Position numbers and translations under genes: made by a program. The notes under the pieces were generated by a model. That model was not told the origin of the DNA and did no database searches. It worked only from the letters and a program-made list of their open reading frames with translations. A DNA stretch of 64,000 bases from Sipunculus nudus. Its lineage: Eukaryota; Annelida; Sipuncula; Golfingiida; Sipunculidae. Below are positions 12,501 to 23,441 of this stretch, in pieces. The stretch is from assembly GCA_026874595.1 (NCBI GenBank), contig CM049317.1, positions 43,238,401 through 43,302,400 on the forward strand, read 5' to 3'. Position 1 is the stretch's first letter; every line of letters begins with the position of its first letter.

Positions 12501-13425
12501 CTGATGATATAAGAATTTGTATCGATGGGTAGAATGTCTCATATTCCAAATAACACCATGCAGTCACCTATGGCATTTTTCAGTTCAATTTTAATGATAA
12601 AGAAGTAAATCATATTATTCATTACTAATCATTAGAGATTATATGAAGGAAATTAATGATAGACAAAGATGCAGTTGATAATATTAATCTAGATTCCTAC
12701 TGTGTCTAGTGTGTACATTGATGTGAAATTAGTCCAAAATGAATTTTTTACAGTTATTTTTTAATATAAATAAAAGCCATAAAACCAGGTACTTATGATC
12801 ATTATTTAAATGTGTGAATTTTGTATATTCTGGATTCTCAACATCATTGTTTGGTGAAAACTGAATAAATACCAGACATGGTGCGAATACTTTGTTATTG
12901 TATTTAAATACGAATATGATTATGTACTCCATTATAAAATTTCTTGCATAAAGAATGGGAATTCAGGTAAAAATGAAAGTATTTGAATACTTGTGCAAAT
13001 ACTTTCAAAATGTATTCATGAATGCATTCATGAATATATTCTTTAATATTATTTTAATAATCATATCAGTTATATTTCATTTTAAAAAATCATGATTCTC
13101 TTATTATTTTTAATAAAAATTATATTTCGGACAATATTTGTAATTTTTTTTAATAAATAGTTAAACTCTTATATTATATGTTCTGCTTATAAGTTATATG
13201 GCCAAGTCAAAATCTGTGTGACAGTAGTACTCCATTTGTTAATAAAATAAATGAAATCAATTCTCTTCCCTGTCTCCAAAGGTACTATCAAAATCATACA
13301 TAAGCTAAACAACAACTCATAATACAGCTTATATTTATTACCACACAAAACCAGCATGTGCCTCATTTCTAAATATTTTTTTATCATATATAACAGCTGA
13401 GCGTCGTGACCCATAGGTCCCTTGT
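9539..13425 (+). mobile_element. Family A HINE-like element, about 3.9 kb
   Basis: It starts TTAGCTCAGCTGACTATAAG, a hairpin end with GTCATCTGAGCT, followed by a CCGT/CTGT tract (9590-9631). It ends ACAGCTGAGCGTCGTGACCC with CCTTGTT. AGCTCAGCTGA is the inverse of the subterminal TCAGCTGAGC. Inside are a tandem duplication of about 192 bp (10592-10975), a larger diverged duplication (10140-10580 and 11400-11860) and a C run at 11268-11278. The small open frames here recur in other A copies but show no known domain. The continuity of the whole interval as one copy is inferred. Confidence 0.6.
10592..10975. repeat. 192-bp tandem duplication inside A
   Basis: The text from 'agttatgggtcca' through 'ataaaaaatcaata' occurs twice in a row with only a few differences, suggesting a late event in this copy. 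Confidence 0.8.
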
Positions 13426-13823
13426 TACAAATTTATAACACTTGTAAATAAAAAAAATGAATCAGATTAAAATTATTAATGGAAGAAGTGGATATTCTAA
13501 AAAAGTAGGCTTATCTATAATCTTAAATGCATTATTCCCTTGAAAGTGAAATAAAGGTATTAGTCCATTCGGTCCACATGCCTGTCCATCTGTAAATTTT
13601 TCATGCATCATTTTACAGTTTTTCTTCATGACAGTCTTGTCAGAGTATTAGTTAGCAATCATATATTTAGAACTTTACTATAACCAAGTAGGAGGGCCCC
13701 TTTCCTCTTAGCTTCTCATATGCTCATATAAATGAAAAACATTACAATAGAATATTTTTCATATTTTGCATTTGCAAAAATTCAAAACTTAAGCTAGGCA
13801 CTGTGACCCATGGGTCCTTTGTT
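13426..13823 (+). mobile_element. Second A-type 3' end, truncated
   Basis: The segment ends AGCTAGGCACTGTGACCCAT with GGGTCCTTTGTTT. The preceding 'ttgcatttgcaaaa' matches the start of the window. Its 5' limit is not visible. It breaks into an A body that resumes at 13824 with 'tattctggattctcaacatc'. Confidence 0.55.
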
Positions 13824-14333
13824 TATATTCTGGATTCTCAACATCATTGTTTGGCTAAAACTGAATAAATACCAGACATGGTGCTAATACTTTGCAAATG
13901 TATTTGAATACAAATATGAATATGTACTCCATTGTAAAATTTCTTGCATATACTTTCAAAATGTATTCATGAATGCATTCATGAATATATTCTATGATAT
14001 TATTTTAATAATTTCAGTTATATTTTATTAAAAAAATCATATGATTCTCTTATTATTTTTGATAAAAATTATATTTGGCACAATATTTGTTATTAAAATT
14101 TAATAAATAGTTAAACTCTTATCTTATATGTGCTGCTTATCAGTTATATGGCCAAGTCAAAATCTGTATGACAATAGCACTCCATTTGTAAATAAAATAA
14201 ATGATATCAATCTCTTTCCTGTCTCCAAAGAAACTATCAAAATCATACATAATCTAAACACCAACAACTCATAATACAGCTTATATTTATTTTCACACAA
14301 AACCAGCATGTGCCTCATTTCAAAATCATATTT

Positions 14334-17300
14334 TAAGCAAACCTGTGAGCTTACATTAACCCATACTATCTTGAAAACGGCAAGAGGTAGCATCACAAAA
14401 TTTTATGCAAAAAATTAGTCATCTAAAAAACTATATCGGATTTTGCTTATATTTTGGCTAACTGCATTTTCTTAGATTTTATAGGGAAAAAGCTAAAAAA
14501 GCTTTAAAAATCTTCTTCTCCGAAACTGTTCAGCCAAATTTTCCAATATTTCACAGAAATGATTCCTGGAATAATCTTTCTCAAGTTTGTTCAAATGGTT
14601 TAGGTTCGGTGTTTTTTGGCCGAGTTAGAGAAAGTTGAACTTAGTCATCTGTCCATAAAAGCATACTAAAATTACAATCTCAGAAACGGCTGGAGCTATC
14701 ATCACCAAATTTTATGCCAACGTTGTTCACATGAGACATATCTGAAATTGAGGTATTGGTGGCGCCACCTGCATCGGCCTTTTTTGTACGGGGGTCATCA
14801 GTGCCGGTATCATACTGACGGCTACAAAAAACTTCTTCTCTGAAACCATATGGCCAAATTGTTTAATATCGCACAGAAATGATCCTAGGGTAGTACTTTC
14901 TGAAGTTTGTTCAAATGGTCTCAGTTCAGTGACTTTTGGCTGAGTTATGGGAAGCTGAATTTAGTCATATGCTGTAACAGCCCATTATAGCTCAGTGGCT
15001 ACAAAGATCTTCTCCTCAAAAACCAGTGGGCAAAATTCTTAAATCTCAAACATTAATTATCCTTAGATATTGATAATTCAAGTTTGTTCAAATGGTTTTG
15101 GTTCAGTGATTTTTGACTGAGTTATGGGAAGCTTAACTTGGCCATTTTGCTGTATTTTCCCATATGAGTTATAAACCTGTAAAAAATTTTTTGACTGACC
15201 CTACTGAGGCCAATTTGTTTAATATTTTACAAGAATAATCCCTTGAATAATTCTTTTAATAATTGTCTTTTATGGTTCCAAAGAATGAATTTTGGCTGAA
15301 TTTTAAAGATTCAATTGAGTCATTTTACCATGTATGTTAGCTGTGTGAAGCAGATACATCTAGACTGGCACCAGTTTATCAGCATTTATTACATCATGCC
15401 TCTAGACATTTAGATTTCAGGTTATCTATGGTTAATATTGACAAGAATGTTTTTTAAAAGCTTTTAAAAAATGTAGATTTATGATTTTTAGATATTCCTC
15501 ATGCCAGGCAATTTTTACAATCACAGGTATACAGCTCTCTGTGGGTATATAAAGACGGCTGTACATGGATTATAAATAATTGGTATCCATAGTCAAATTA
15601 ATTCAAGATTTTGTCATCAGTGAGATGTAACTGTATTAAAATTTTGCATTCAATATGCATCTGTATTAATTTTTAGTTAACCTGTGAGCTAATGCGATGG
15701 TGTGACGGCGTTTGTCTTCTGTACGTTAACCAATACTATTTTGAAAATGATTGGAGCTAACATCATGAAATTTAATGCAAAAAATTAGCCATCTGAAAAT
15801 TTTAATAAATTTTATAGAGAAAAAGCTTAAAAAACCTTTAAAAATCTTCTCCTCCGAAACACTGAAGCCAAATTGTTCAATATTTCACAGAAATAATCTT
15901 TTATACCATCTCCCTCAATTTTATTCCAATTGTTCAAGTTTGGTGAATTTTGGTCGAGTTACAGGAATTGAACTTAGTCATCTGTCCAAAAAAGCATACT
16001 AAAATGACAGTCTCAGAAACGGCCAGAGCTATTATCACCAAATTTTTGCCAGTGTTGGTCACATGAGTCATATATGAAATTCAGGTATTGGTCGCGCCAC
16101 CTAAAATGACCTTTTTTTGTACGGGGGTCATTGGTCATCTGTACATTAATCCATAATTTCTCAGGAATAGCAGGAGCTACCATTCCCAGATTTTATGCAA
16201 CAATCTGTCACATATCAAATTTTGTGGGATTCAGCTTTTTTTTTTGCTATCTGCATTTACTTAGATTTTATAAAAAAAGCTTCTTGTAGACGGTCCAGCC
16301 AAATTGTTCAATATTTTACATAAATGATCCCAGAGGCAACCCCATTCAAGTTTGTTCAAATGGTTTGCATTTGATGAATTTTAGTGGAGTTACACAAATT
16401 TGAACAGTCATTTGGCCAAGTAAGCATACTGACATAGTACTCTCAGAAATGACAGAAGCTAGCTATACCAGGTATTGTGCAAATGTTGGTCACATGACTC
16501 ATATTTGAAATTGCAGATTTTGTGGTGCCACCTACATTGACCTGTTTTTTTATGGACAAAAAACCTCCTAATATTAGCCTCTTTCAGCTTAATGATGAAA
16601 CTGTTGAATTGTTCAATTTTTCAAAAGAATTATCCTAGGACATGGTTCTTTCAATCATATCAGAATATACTGAGTTTGTTGATTTTTGGTTGAGTTGTGA
16701 AAAGCTTAATTTGGTCTTATGGCCATTATTATGTCTTTTTCAAACTGAGGACTGCAGTAGGGTTCTTCTACAAAATTATTATTATTTCAAATATATCTTC
16801 TGTAACTTTGCACAAAAATTATTCTTAGGTGGCCTTTGTTCAAGTTTACTAGAATGATTTTTGGCAGAACTATTGGACCTTTAACAATGAAAGTACTGCA
16901 TCTTTTATTATTCTAGATATTTTGATAAAAAGTTTATGAATATGTCGGCTTGAAAAAAAAAAAATTAGCCAAAGTCTTTCAGTTTGTGTAAACAGATATA
17001 CCAACAAGCCAAGATGGAATCCGTATCTTTAAATAGGTTGAGAAACTGCCAACTGTTTCAGATTTGGGAACAGATCAAGAGTTCATTCAGTGCAGCCAAA
17101 TATAGGTCAAGAGTTCAATCAGTGCAGCCAAGCACAAGGCATGTGATCACCTCATGGGTGACATGTGAACACCTCATGGGCACCATGTGATCACTTCATG
17201 GGTGTCAAGCCCCTCAGGGCAGGGCCCCTGCATGAGCTTATGCAATGGTGTGGCTGCTATTTCAGCTATTTGGCTGCTATTTGGCAACAGGCTAGAGGTC

Positions 17301-18039
17301 AGTCTGGATCTATTTATAGCTTAGGCAGACTGCCAACTGTATCAGATAAGGCAACAGGTCAAGAGTTCACTCAGTGCAGCCAGGTATTGGTCAGGAGTTT
17401 ACTCAGTGCAGGAGCTGCATTCTATTTATAACTTTGGCAGACTGCCAACTGTGTCAGATTATGCAACAGGTCAAGAGTTCACTCAGTGCAGCCAGGTACA
17501 GGTCAAAAGTTCACTCAGTCTAGCCAGATGCAGGTCATGAGTTCACTCAGTGCAGTAGCCTGAGCAAGCAATTTGTCACATTTCACTCGGGGCAACAGCC
17601 TTTCTCAGCTAAGCCTGGTCAGCCCCATGCATCAGACTCAAGGTAAGTTTGATGTATTGGCCTAATATTTTGACCTGTCTATGTGTCTTTGATGGCTCTC
17701 TCGCTCACAAGACAGGTGTTGCCACCTACCATGACTTTTGCACAGTGTGTGTCCCTGCATTTTTCTCAGGAGGGGTTTGATATATCAGTCTGAAATTGGG
17801 CTTATGTATATATCTCTGATAGCTTCATTGTATACAAGACTGGTGGTGCCAGCTACAATTTTTTTAGTGTTCTGTGCACTCATGCCAGAATTTCAGCAGA
17901 GTTTGTGTAATTGTTTCTTATTCAAATTGTATAGTACTTGCATTGTTCATATACATGAAAAGTAATGGTCCAGCATTGAAGCATTATACCTGGTGTATTT
18001 CCCAATGCACAGGTTCGCATTAGGCCTGTAGGCCTTGTT
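14334..18039 (+). mobile_element. Family B HINE-like element, composite
   Basis: It starts AAGCAAACCTGTGAGC, a decayed form of AGCGAACCTGTGAGC. It ends CACAGGTTCGC, the hairpin AGGCCTGTAGGCCT and TGTTT. GCGAACCTGTG and CACAGGTTCGC are exact inverses. A second 5'-type end (TTAGTTAACCTGTGAGCTAA) lies inside near 15674, so the element looks like two units fused under one 3' end. The sister copy at 34671-38527 has the same plan. The body carries diverged repeats with 'ggtggcgccacct' and, from 17060, minisatellites. No coding frame with a recognisable domain was seen. Confidence 0.75.
17060..17560. repeat. Minisatellites inside B
   Basis: A unit of roughly 30-35 bases, 'caggtcaagagttcactcagtgcagcc', recurs irregularly. 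At about 17145-17215 a second short unit, 'acatgtgatcacctcatgggtg', repeats about three times. Both recur in the B copies near 37430-37930 and 43600-43900. Confidence 0.75.
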
Positions 18040-18254
18040 TATCATATATAACAGCTGAGCGCCGTGACCCATGGGTCCCTTGTTTTAGTAAAAAAATTAA
18101 ACATGCCCATCTCTAGTTTGCTCCTTGTATAATTTATTAGGATATTGTTTACATATTCATTAGTTTCATAGATGAGATGACTTTTTATTTACTTTTCTGT
18201 TACATGTATTAAAAAAATTAAAATATTCAAAAGTGAATATATTAGGTTTATTTT

Positions 18255-20898
18255 TTAGCTCAGCTGACTGTAAGTCATCTGAGCTATAGCGATCACTCTT
18301 TGTCCATCGTCCAGCTGTCCGTCTGTCTGTCCGTCCATCCGTCTGTCCGTTAACCAGGCACAAATCGTAACCACTGGACCTAGAATCTTGTAACTTGACA
18401 TTCTGAGAGGTCCATAAAAAAAAATTTCCTTGGAAACCAGAAATTAGGTCTCTGTTACCCATATCCTTCGAGCTAAGGGGCCCCAAAGTACCCCCCCCCC
18501 CCCCCGAATAGTAAAAAAAATTTATACAAAAACTTCAATATCTCATTAAATATTTCACTGATGGTCATGATTTTTGGCATACATATTGATCAAGAGGTGT
18601 TCCATCAGTTCCTGTAGACTGGTGGTGCCACCTAATCTTGTATTTTTTCAAATTTTTAAATCTTCTTTTCTCTATTTTTGAGACTTTTAAGGATGTAGTT
18701 TTCTGTCAGCAGGGCACAAATCGTAACCACTGGACCTAGAATCTTCATTCTTGACACACAGGGAGACCCATGAAAAGTGTCTGTGGAAACCTGAAATAAT
18801 GTCACTGTTACCCATATCCTTTGAGCTGTGGGGCTCCCAATTACCTCCCAGAATAATGGAAAATTTGATAAAAACAAACTGCAATTTTTAATAACTACTA
18901 CACTGATGGTCATGATTTTTGGCATACATATTGATCAAGAGGTGTTCCATCAGTTCCTGTAGACTGGTGGTGCCACCTCATCCTGTATTTTTTCAAATTT
19001 TTAAATCTTCTTTTCTCTATTTTTGAGACTTTTAAGGATGTAGTTTTCTGTCAGTAGGGTACAAATCTTAATGACTGGACCTAGAATCTTCATTCTTGAC
19101 ACACAGGGAGACCCATGAAAAGTGTCTGTGGAAACCTGAAATATGGTCTCTGTTACCCATATCCTTTGAGCTGTGGGGCTCCCAATTACCTCCCAGAATA
19201 ATGGAAAATTTAATAAAAACAAACTGCAATATTTTAATAACTACTACACTGATGGTCATGATTTTTGGCATACATATTGATCAAGAGGTGTTCCATCAGT
19301 TCCTGTAGACTGGTGTTGCCACCTGATCCTGTATTTTTTCAAATTTTTAAATCTTCTTTTCTCTATTTTTGAGACCTTTTAGGATGTAGTTTTCTGTGAG
19401 CAGGGTACAAATCTTAATGACTGGACCTAGAATCTTCATTCTTGACACACAGGGAGACCCATGAAAAGTGTCTGTGGAAACCTGAAATAATGTCACTGTT
19501 ACCCATATCCTTTGAGCTGTGGGGCTCCCAATTACCTCCCAGAATAATGGAAAATTTGATAAAAACAAACTGCAATTTTTAATAACTACTACACTGATGG
19601 TCATGATTTTTGGCATACATATTGATCAAGAGGTGTTCCATCAGTTCCTGTAGACTGGTGGTGCCACCTCATCCTGTATTTTTTCAAATTTTTAAATCTT
19701 CTTTTCTCTATTTTTGAGACTTTTAAGGATGTAGTTTTCTGTCAGTAGGGTACAAATCTTAATGACTGGACCTAGAATCTTCATTCTTGACACACAGGGA
19801 GACCCATGAAAAGTGTCTGTGGAAACCTGAAATATGGTCTCTGTTACCCATATCCTTTGAGCTGTGGGGCTCCCAATTACCTCCCAGAATAATGGAAAAT
19901 TTAATAAAAACAAACTGCAATATTTTAATAACTACTACACTGATGGTCATGATTTTTGGCATACATATTGATCAAGAGGTGTTCCATCAGTTCCTGTAGA
20001 CTGGTGTTGCCACCTGATCCTGTATTTTTTCAAATTTTTAAATCTTCTTTTCTCTATTTTTGAGACCTTTTAGGATGTAGTTTTCTGTGAGCAGGGTACA
20101 AATCTTAATGACTGGACCTAGAATCTTCATTCTTGACACACAGGGAGACCCATGAAAAGTGTCTGTGGAAACCTGAAATAATATCTCTGTTACCCATATC
20201 CTTTGAGCTGTGGGGCTCCCAATTACCTCCCAGAATAATGGAAAATTTGATAAAAACAAACTGCAATATTTTAAAAACTACTATACTGATGGTCATGATT
20301 TTTGGCATACATATTGATCAAGAGGTGTTCCATCAGTTCCTGTAGACTGGTGGTGCCACCTCATCCTGTATTTTTTTTTCAAATTTTTAAATCTTCTTTT
20401 CTCTATTTTTGAGACCTTTAAGGATGTAGTTTTCTGTCAGCAGGGTACAAATCTTAATGACTGGACCTAGAATCTTCATTCTTGACACACAGGGAGACCC
20501 ATGAAAAGTGTGTGTGGAAACCTGAAATTAGGTCTGTGTTTCCCATATCCTTCAAGCTATAGGACTCTGAAGTATCCCTCAGAATAATGGACAATTTGAT
20601 ACAAAAGCTGAAGTATCTGAACAACTAATGCAGAGATCACCATGATTCTTTGTATGGATATTTATTATGGAGTGTTTCATTAGTTTCTGCAGACTGGTGG
20701 AGCCACATGTATTTTTTTAAAGTTTACACATTTTTTCTCTTATTTTTGAGATATTTTAATACAGACACAATCTTGGCCTGTTGGTTAATCTGTTTGATGC
20801 TTCAGTTGAATGGGTATATACTTCCATTCAGATGATAAAATTTCCTTTTGCAAATCTCTTCCCAGTCAGCTGAGCATCATGACCCATGTGTCACTTGT
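18255..20898 (+). mobile_element. Family A element with tandem-array core
   Basis: It starts TTAGCTCAGCTGACTGTAAG with the CCGT/CTGT tract at 18300-18350. It ends CAGCTGAGCATCATGACCCA with TCACTTGTTT. Most of the interior is a 345-bp tandem array. Both termini and an empty-site relative are present. Small open frames on both strands repeat because the DNA repeats and are not genes. Confidence 0.75.
18560..20720. repeat. 345-bp tandem array with 691-bp higher-order period
   Basis: The landmark 'ggtcatgatttttggcatac' recurs near 18564, 18907, 19254, 19600, 19944 and 20291, with a decayed unit near 20637. Spacing is 343-347 bp. Units alternate between two forms ('aataatgtcactgtt' and 'aatatggtctctgtt'). 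Translations of 19001-19222 and 19692-19913 are identical, as are those of 19096-19308 and 19787-19999. A two-unit block of about 691 bp has therefore been duplicated recently. Each unit contains 'ggtggtgccacct'. Confidence 0.9.
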
Positions 20899-22170
20899 TT
20901 AAATATAAATTTAAGCCATAAAACCAGCTACCTATGATCATTATTCAAATTTGTGAAATGTGTTTATCCTGGATTCATAGTAATTTAATATGACTGAAAC
21001 TGAATAAATACTCATGAGATAAAATTTACATATTAAAACTGACAAAATGGTGTAACTTGCAGCATCAGGACAAGTCAAAACTTGTGTGACAATAGCACAC
21101 CATTTCCAAATTTATATGATATAAATGACATCAGTGCTCTTCCCTATATCCCATGATTTTATCCTAATCTTACATAACTTAAGTTAAACACCATCACCCA
21201 TAATACAGCATATATTACCACACAAAACTAGCATTTGTCTACCCCTATTTTGTGATCATATATAACAGCTGAGCACTTTGACCCATGGGTCTCTTGTTCA
21301 AGGTCACAGGGGTCAAACAGTGCAATTTTTAGCGAACCTGTGAGCTTATGCGATGGCGCAGCGTCGTCCGTCCATCGTCAGCCGTCCACCTGCCATCAGC
21401 TGTCAGCTGTCAGCCGTCCGCCGTCCAGGGCTGGTTTTCTGCCGTCCATGGCTGTAAGTCAGAAACTGATGGAGCTAGCAGCTCCAAATTACATGTAAGA
21501 ATTAGTCACAAGTGAAACTTGGTGCCCTGGAGCTTATTATTGGGTATCTGCATTAATTTAGATTATATAGAGAAAAAGCTTAAAAACCTTTAAAAATCTT
21601 CTTCTCTAAAACTGTCCAGCCAAATTGTCCAATATTTCACAGAAATGATCCGTGGAACAATCTCTCTCAAGTTTGTTCGAACGGTTCCAGTTCGGAGATT
21701 TTTGGCCGAGTTACAGGAGGTTGAACTTAGTCATCTGTCCAAAAAAGCACACTAAAATTAAAATTTCAGAAACGGCTAGAGCTATAATCACAAAAATTTA
21801 TACCCATGTTTGTCACATATGTCAAATCTGATTTTGAGGTATTGGTGGCGCCACCTACATTAATGTGTTTTTTACAAGCGAAAATGTAATGTTAAACTCT
21901 TCTAGCTTATACACTGATTTATGATGAAACTGTTAAGCTGATTAACTTTACTAGAATTATTCTATGGTAGGGTTCTGCCTGTTTTATAAGAATAGATTGG
22001 GTAAGTACAGTTTTAAAAAAACATTGTAGCCAATTGAAAAAGGCTTTCTGTATTTGAAAACAGATTTGACAGCATGCTGACTTTCAGCAGCCAAGTCAAG
22101 AGGTCACTCAGTACAAACAGGTGGGGTCCAGACATCACCATGGCAACTGACCAGGCTCAGGGGGGGGGGT

Positions 22171-22212
22171 GTCTAGACGTTGTGTCTAGACGTCTAGACA
22201 CAGCGTCTAGAC
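22171..22212. repeat. 42-bp near-perfect palindrome, no spacer
   Basis: Two 21-base arms (22171-22191 and 22192-22212) are inverse complements with one mismatch and no loop. They are built from TCTAGA blocks, and a further partial arm follows to 22232. A G run (22160-22169) lies immediately before it. Confidence 0.9.
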
Positions 22213-22294
22213 ATCTAGACACAATGTTTAGATGCAGAATTCCCAGATTATCGGAACCATATCTTTCAACTGTTTGAAAAAACTTGGTTTGCAT

Positions 22295-22774
22295 TTTAAG
22301 CGAATTGGGTTTACCATCAGGTCACATGTGAACTGCTGCGCCCTCATTTTTGGTTGACCTCTGACCTTTCCTCACTGCCCAGCATCCATTTGTGCTTCTG
22401 TTTCCACACATAAACCCGCATATCTTGAGAACCCTTTGATAGCTTTATAAAATACACTTAAAATGGTGGCACCACCTGCAACCATTTTTGCACAGCGTCC
22501 ATCTGTTCATCTGCCTTGGGATAATATCACTCATATCTCAGCAGTGGTTTGACTTATCCACCTGAAATTTTGCAGGTTTATACATCCTGGACAATTTTCT
22601 CGATTTTGACAGGTGGCACCACCTACATTCATGTTTACACTGCAGACATCCATGCTAATATGCAATACACCTCACTCAATTCCCCTTGCCACTTAATCCA
22701 TGCCTCACTTCACCCGTCCCACTCTGATTTCTGCGGATACACATAGTCGCTTGTCGACTACCCATATTCTAGTT
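22295..22774 (+). mobile_element. Family C copy, 5' truncated
   Basis: The core 'catatctcagcagtggtttgac' and 'ggtggcaccacctacattcatg' are followed by GCGGATACACATAGTCGCTT, GTCGACTAC and ATTCTAGTT. The 5' hairpin is absent. B sequence resumes after it. From 22947 to about 23440 I see nothing recognisable apart from a G run at 23367-23375. Confidence 0.7.
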
Positions 22775-23441
22775 TTAAAATGTCCTAGTCTGAAACTTGC
22801 AGGTCCGAAATGTCCATTTTGCTGAAATCATAATGACTAAGGTAGATATGCAGGACATAAGAGGATCAGTATTGAATTTTGAAAATAAACCTCCATTCAT
22901 ACTCCCAAACTTTGCACAGGTTCGCATTAGGCCTGTAGGCCTTGTTTTTTTTTCAGTGTCTTTTATCTCTATCTATATGGAGTACAGAAAAATGGATTAT
23001 TAAAAAAAACACTAATAAAATTTGATTCCCAACATTACTGGGGATTCTGCATTGAATTCACTAATGCAGAGCCATATGATATAGATGACTCAGCACTTTT
23101 CAGTTAGGCTAGAAGGTTGAAAACATTACAGCCATATGCCCTTTACAACATAAGAGTACAGTGGCAAGTTTGGTAGCCATATCTTTAATAGTTTTGGAAT
23201 AATAGGCAAATTACAAAAATGTGACATCAGCATTTCAGCTTATCAAAGAAAACTCAAGAAGGAATGATCAAATTTCATTTGTTTTACAGGACTATAGTTC
23301 CTATCAAACTAGTTCAGGTAGATAAAACATAAATAGAGTTTCTGGGTGTGGGCAAAGGAAAGGGGTGGGGGGGGGATAGGTGGAAATCCTTGACTGTCCC
23401 ATGACAGTTACAAGAAGTCTAGTCTAGTTTTGTAATATTAC

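Larger units (their letters stand above)
13824..18083 (+). mobile_element. Family A 3' portion split by a B element
   Basis: 13824-14333 and 18040-18083 are contiguous in other copies (13360-13425 and 39040-39099). The B element at 14334-18039 separates them 44 bases before the A terminus, which reads AGCTGAGCGCCGTGACCCAT and CCTTGTTT. Confidence 0.7.
18084..21298 (+). mobile_element. Family A copy split by another A
   Basis: 18084-18254 and 20899-21298 together match the continuous sequence at about 28010-28700 and 29915-30050. The copy ends ACAGCTGAGCACTTTGACCC and TCTTGTT. The insertion at 18255-20898 lies between '...ggtttatttt' and 'aaatataaatttaagcc', as expected from the uninterrupted form near 28262-28310. 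Confidence 0.65.
21330..22946 (+). mobile_element. Family B element with C inside
   Basis: It starts TTAGCGAACCTGTGAGCTTA with a CCGT/CAGC-rich tract (21360-21440). It ends GCACAGGTTCGCATTAGGCC, TGTAGGCCTTGTTT. A family C segment occupies about 22295-22772. A near-perfect palindrome lies at 22171-22212. Confidence 0.75.

Noticed and set aside
14758-14769. GGCGCC palindromes as restriction-linked or cloning artefacts
   Set aside because: They sit in diverged natural repeats with graded variants, not at joins of unrelated sequence.
17145-17215. Short regular repeats considered as CRISPR
   Set aside because: Direct minisatellite units without unique spacers, inside a mobile element in eukaryotic DNA.
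19001-20345. Identical 67-73-codon open frames repeated on both strands
   Set aside because: They arise because the 345-bp units repeat. They overlap on opposite strands and lack any domain.
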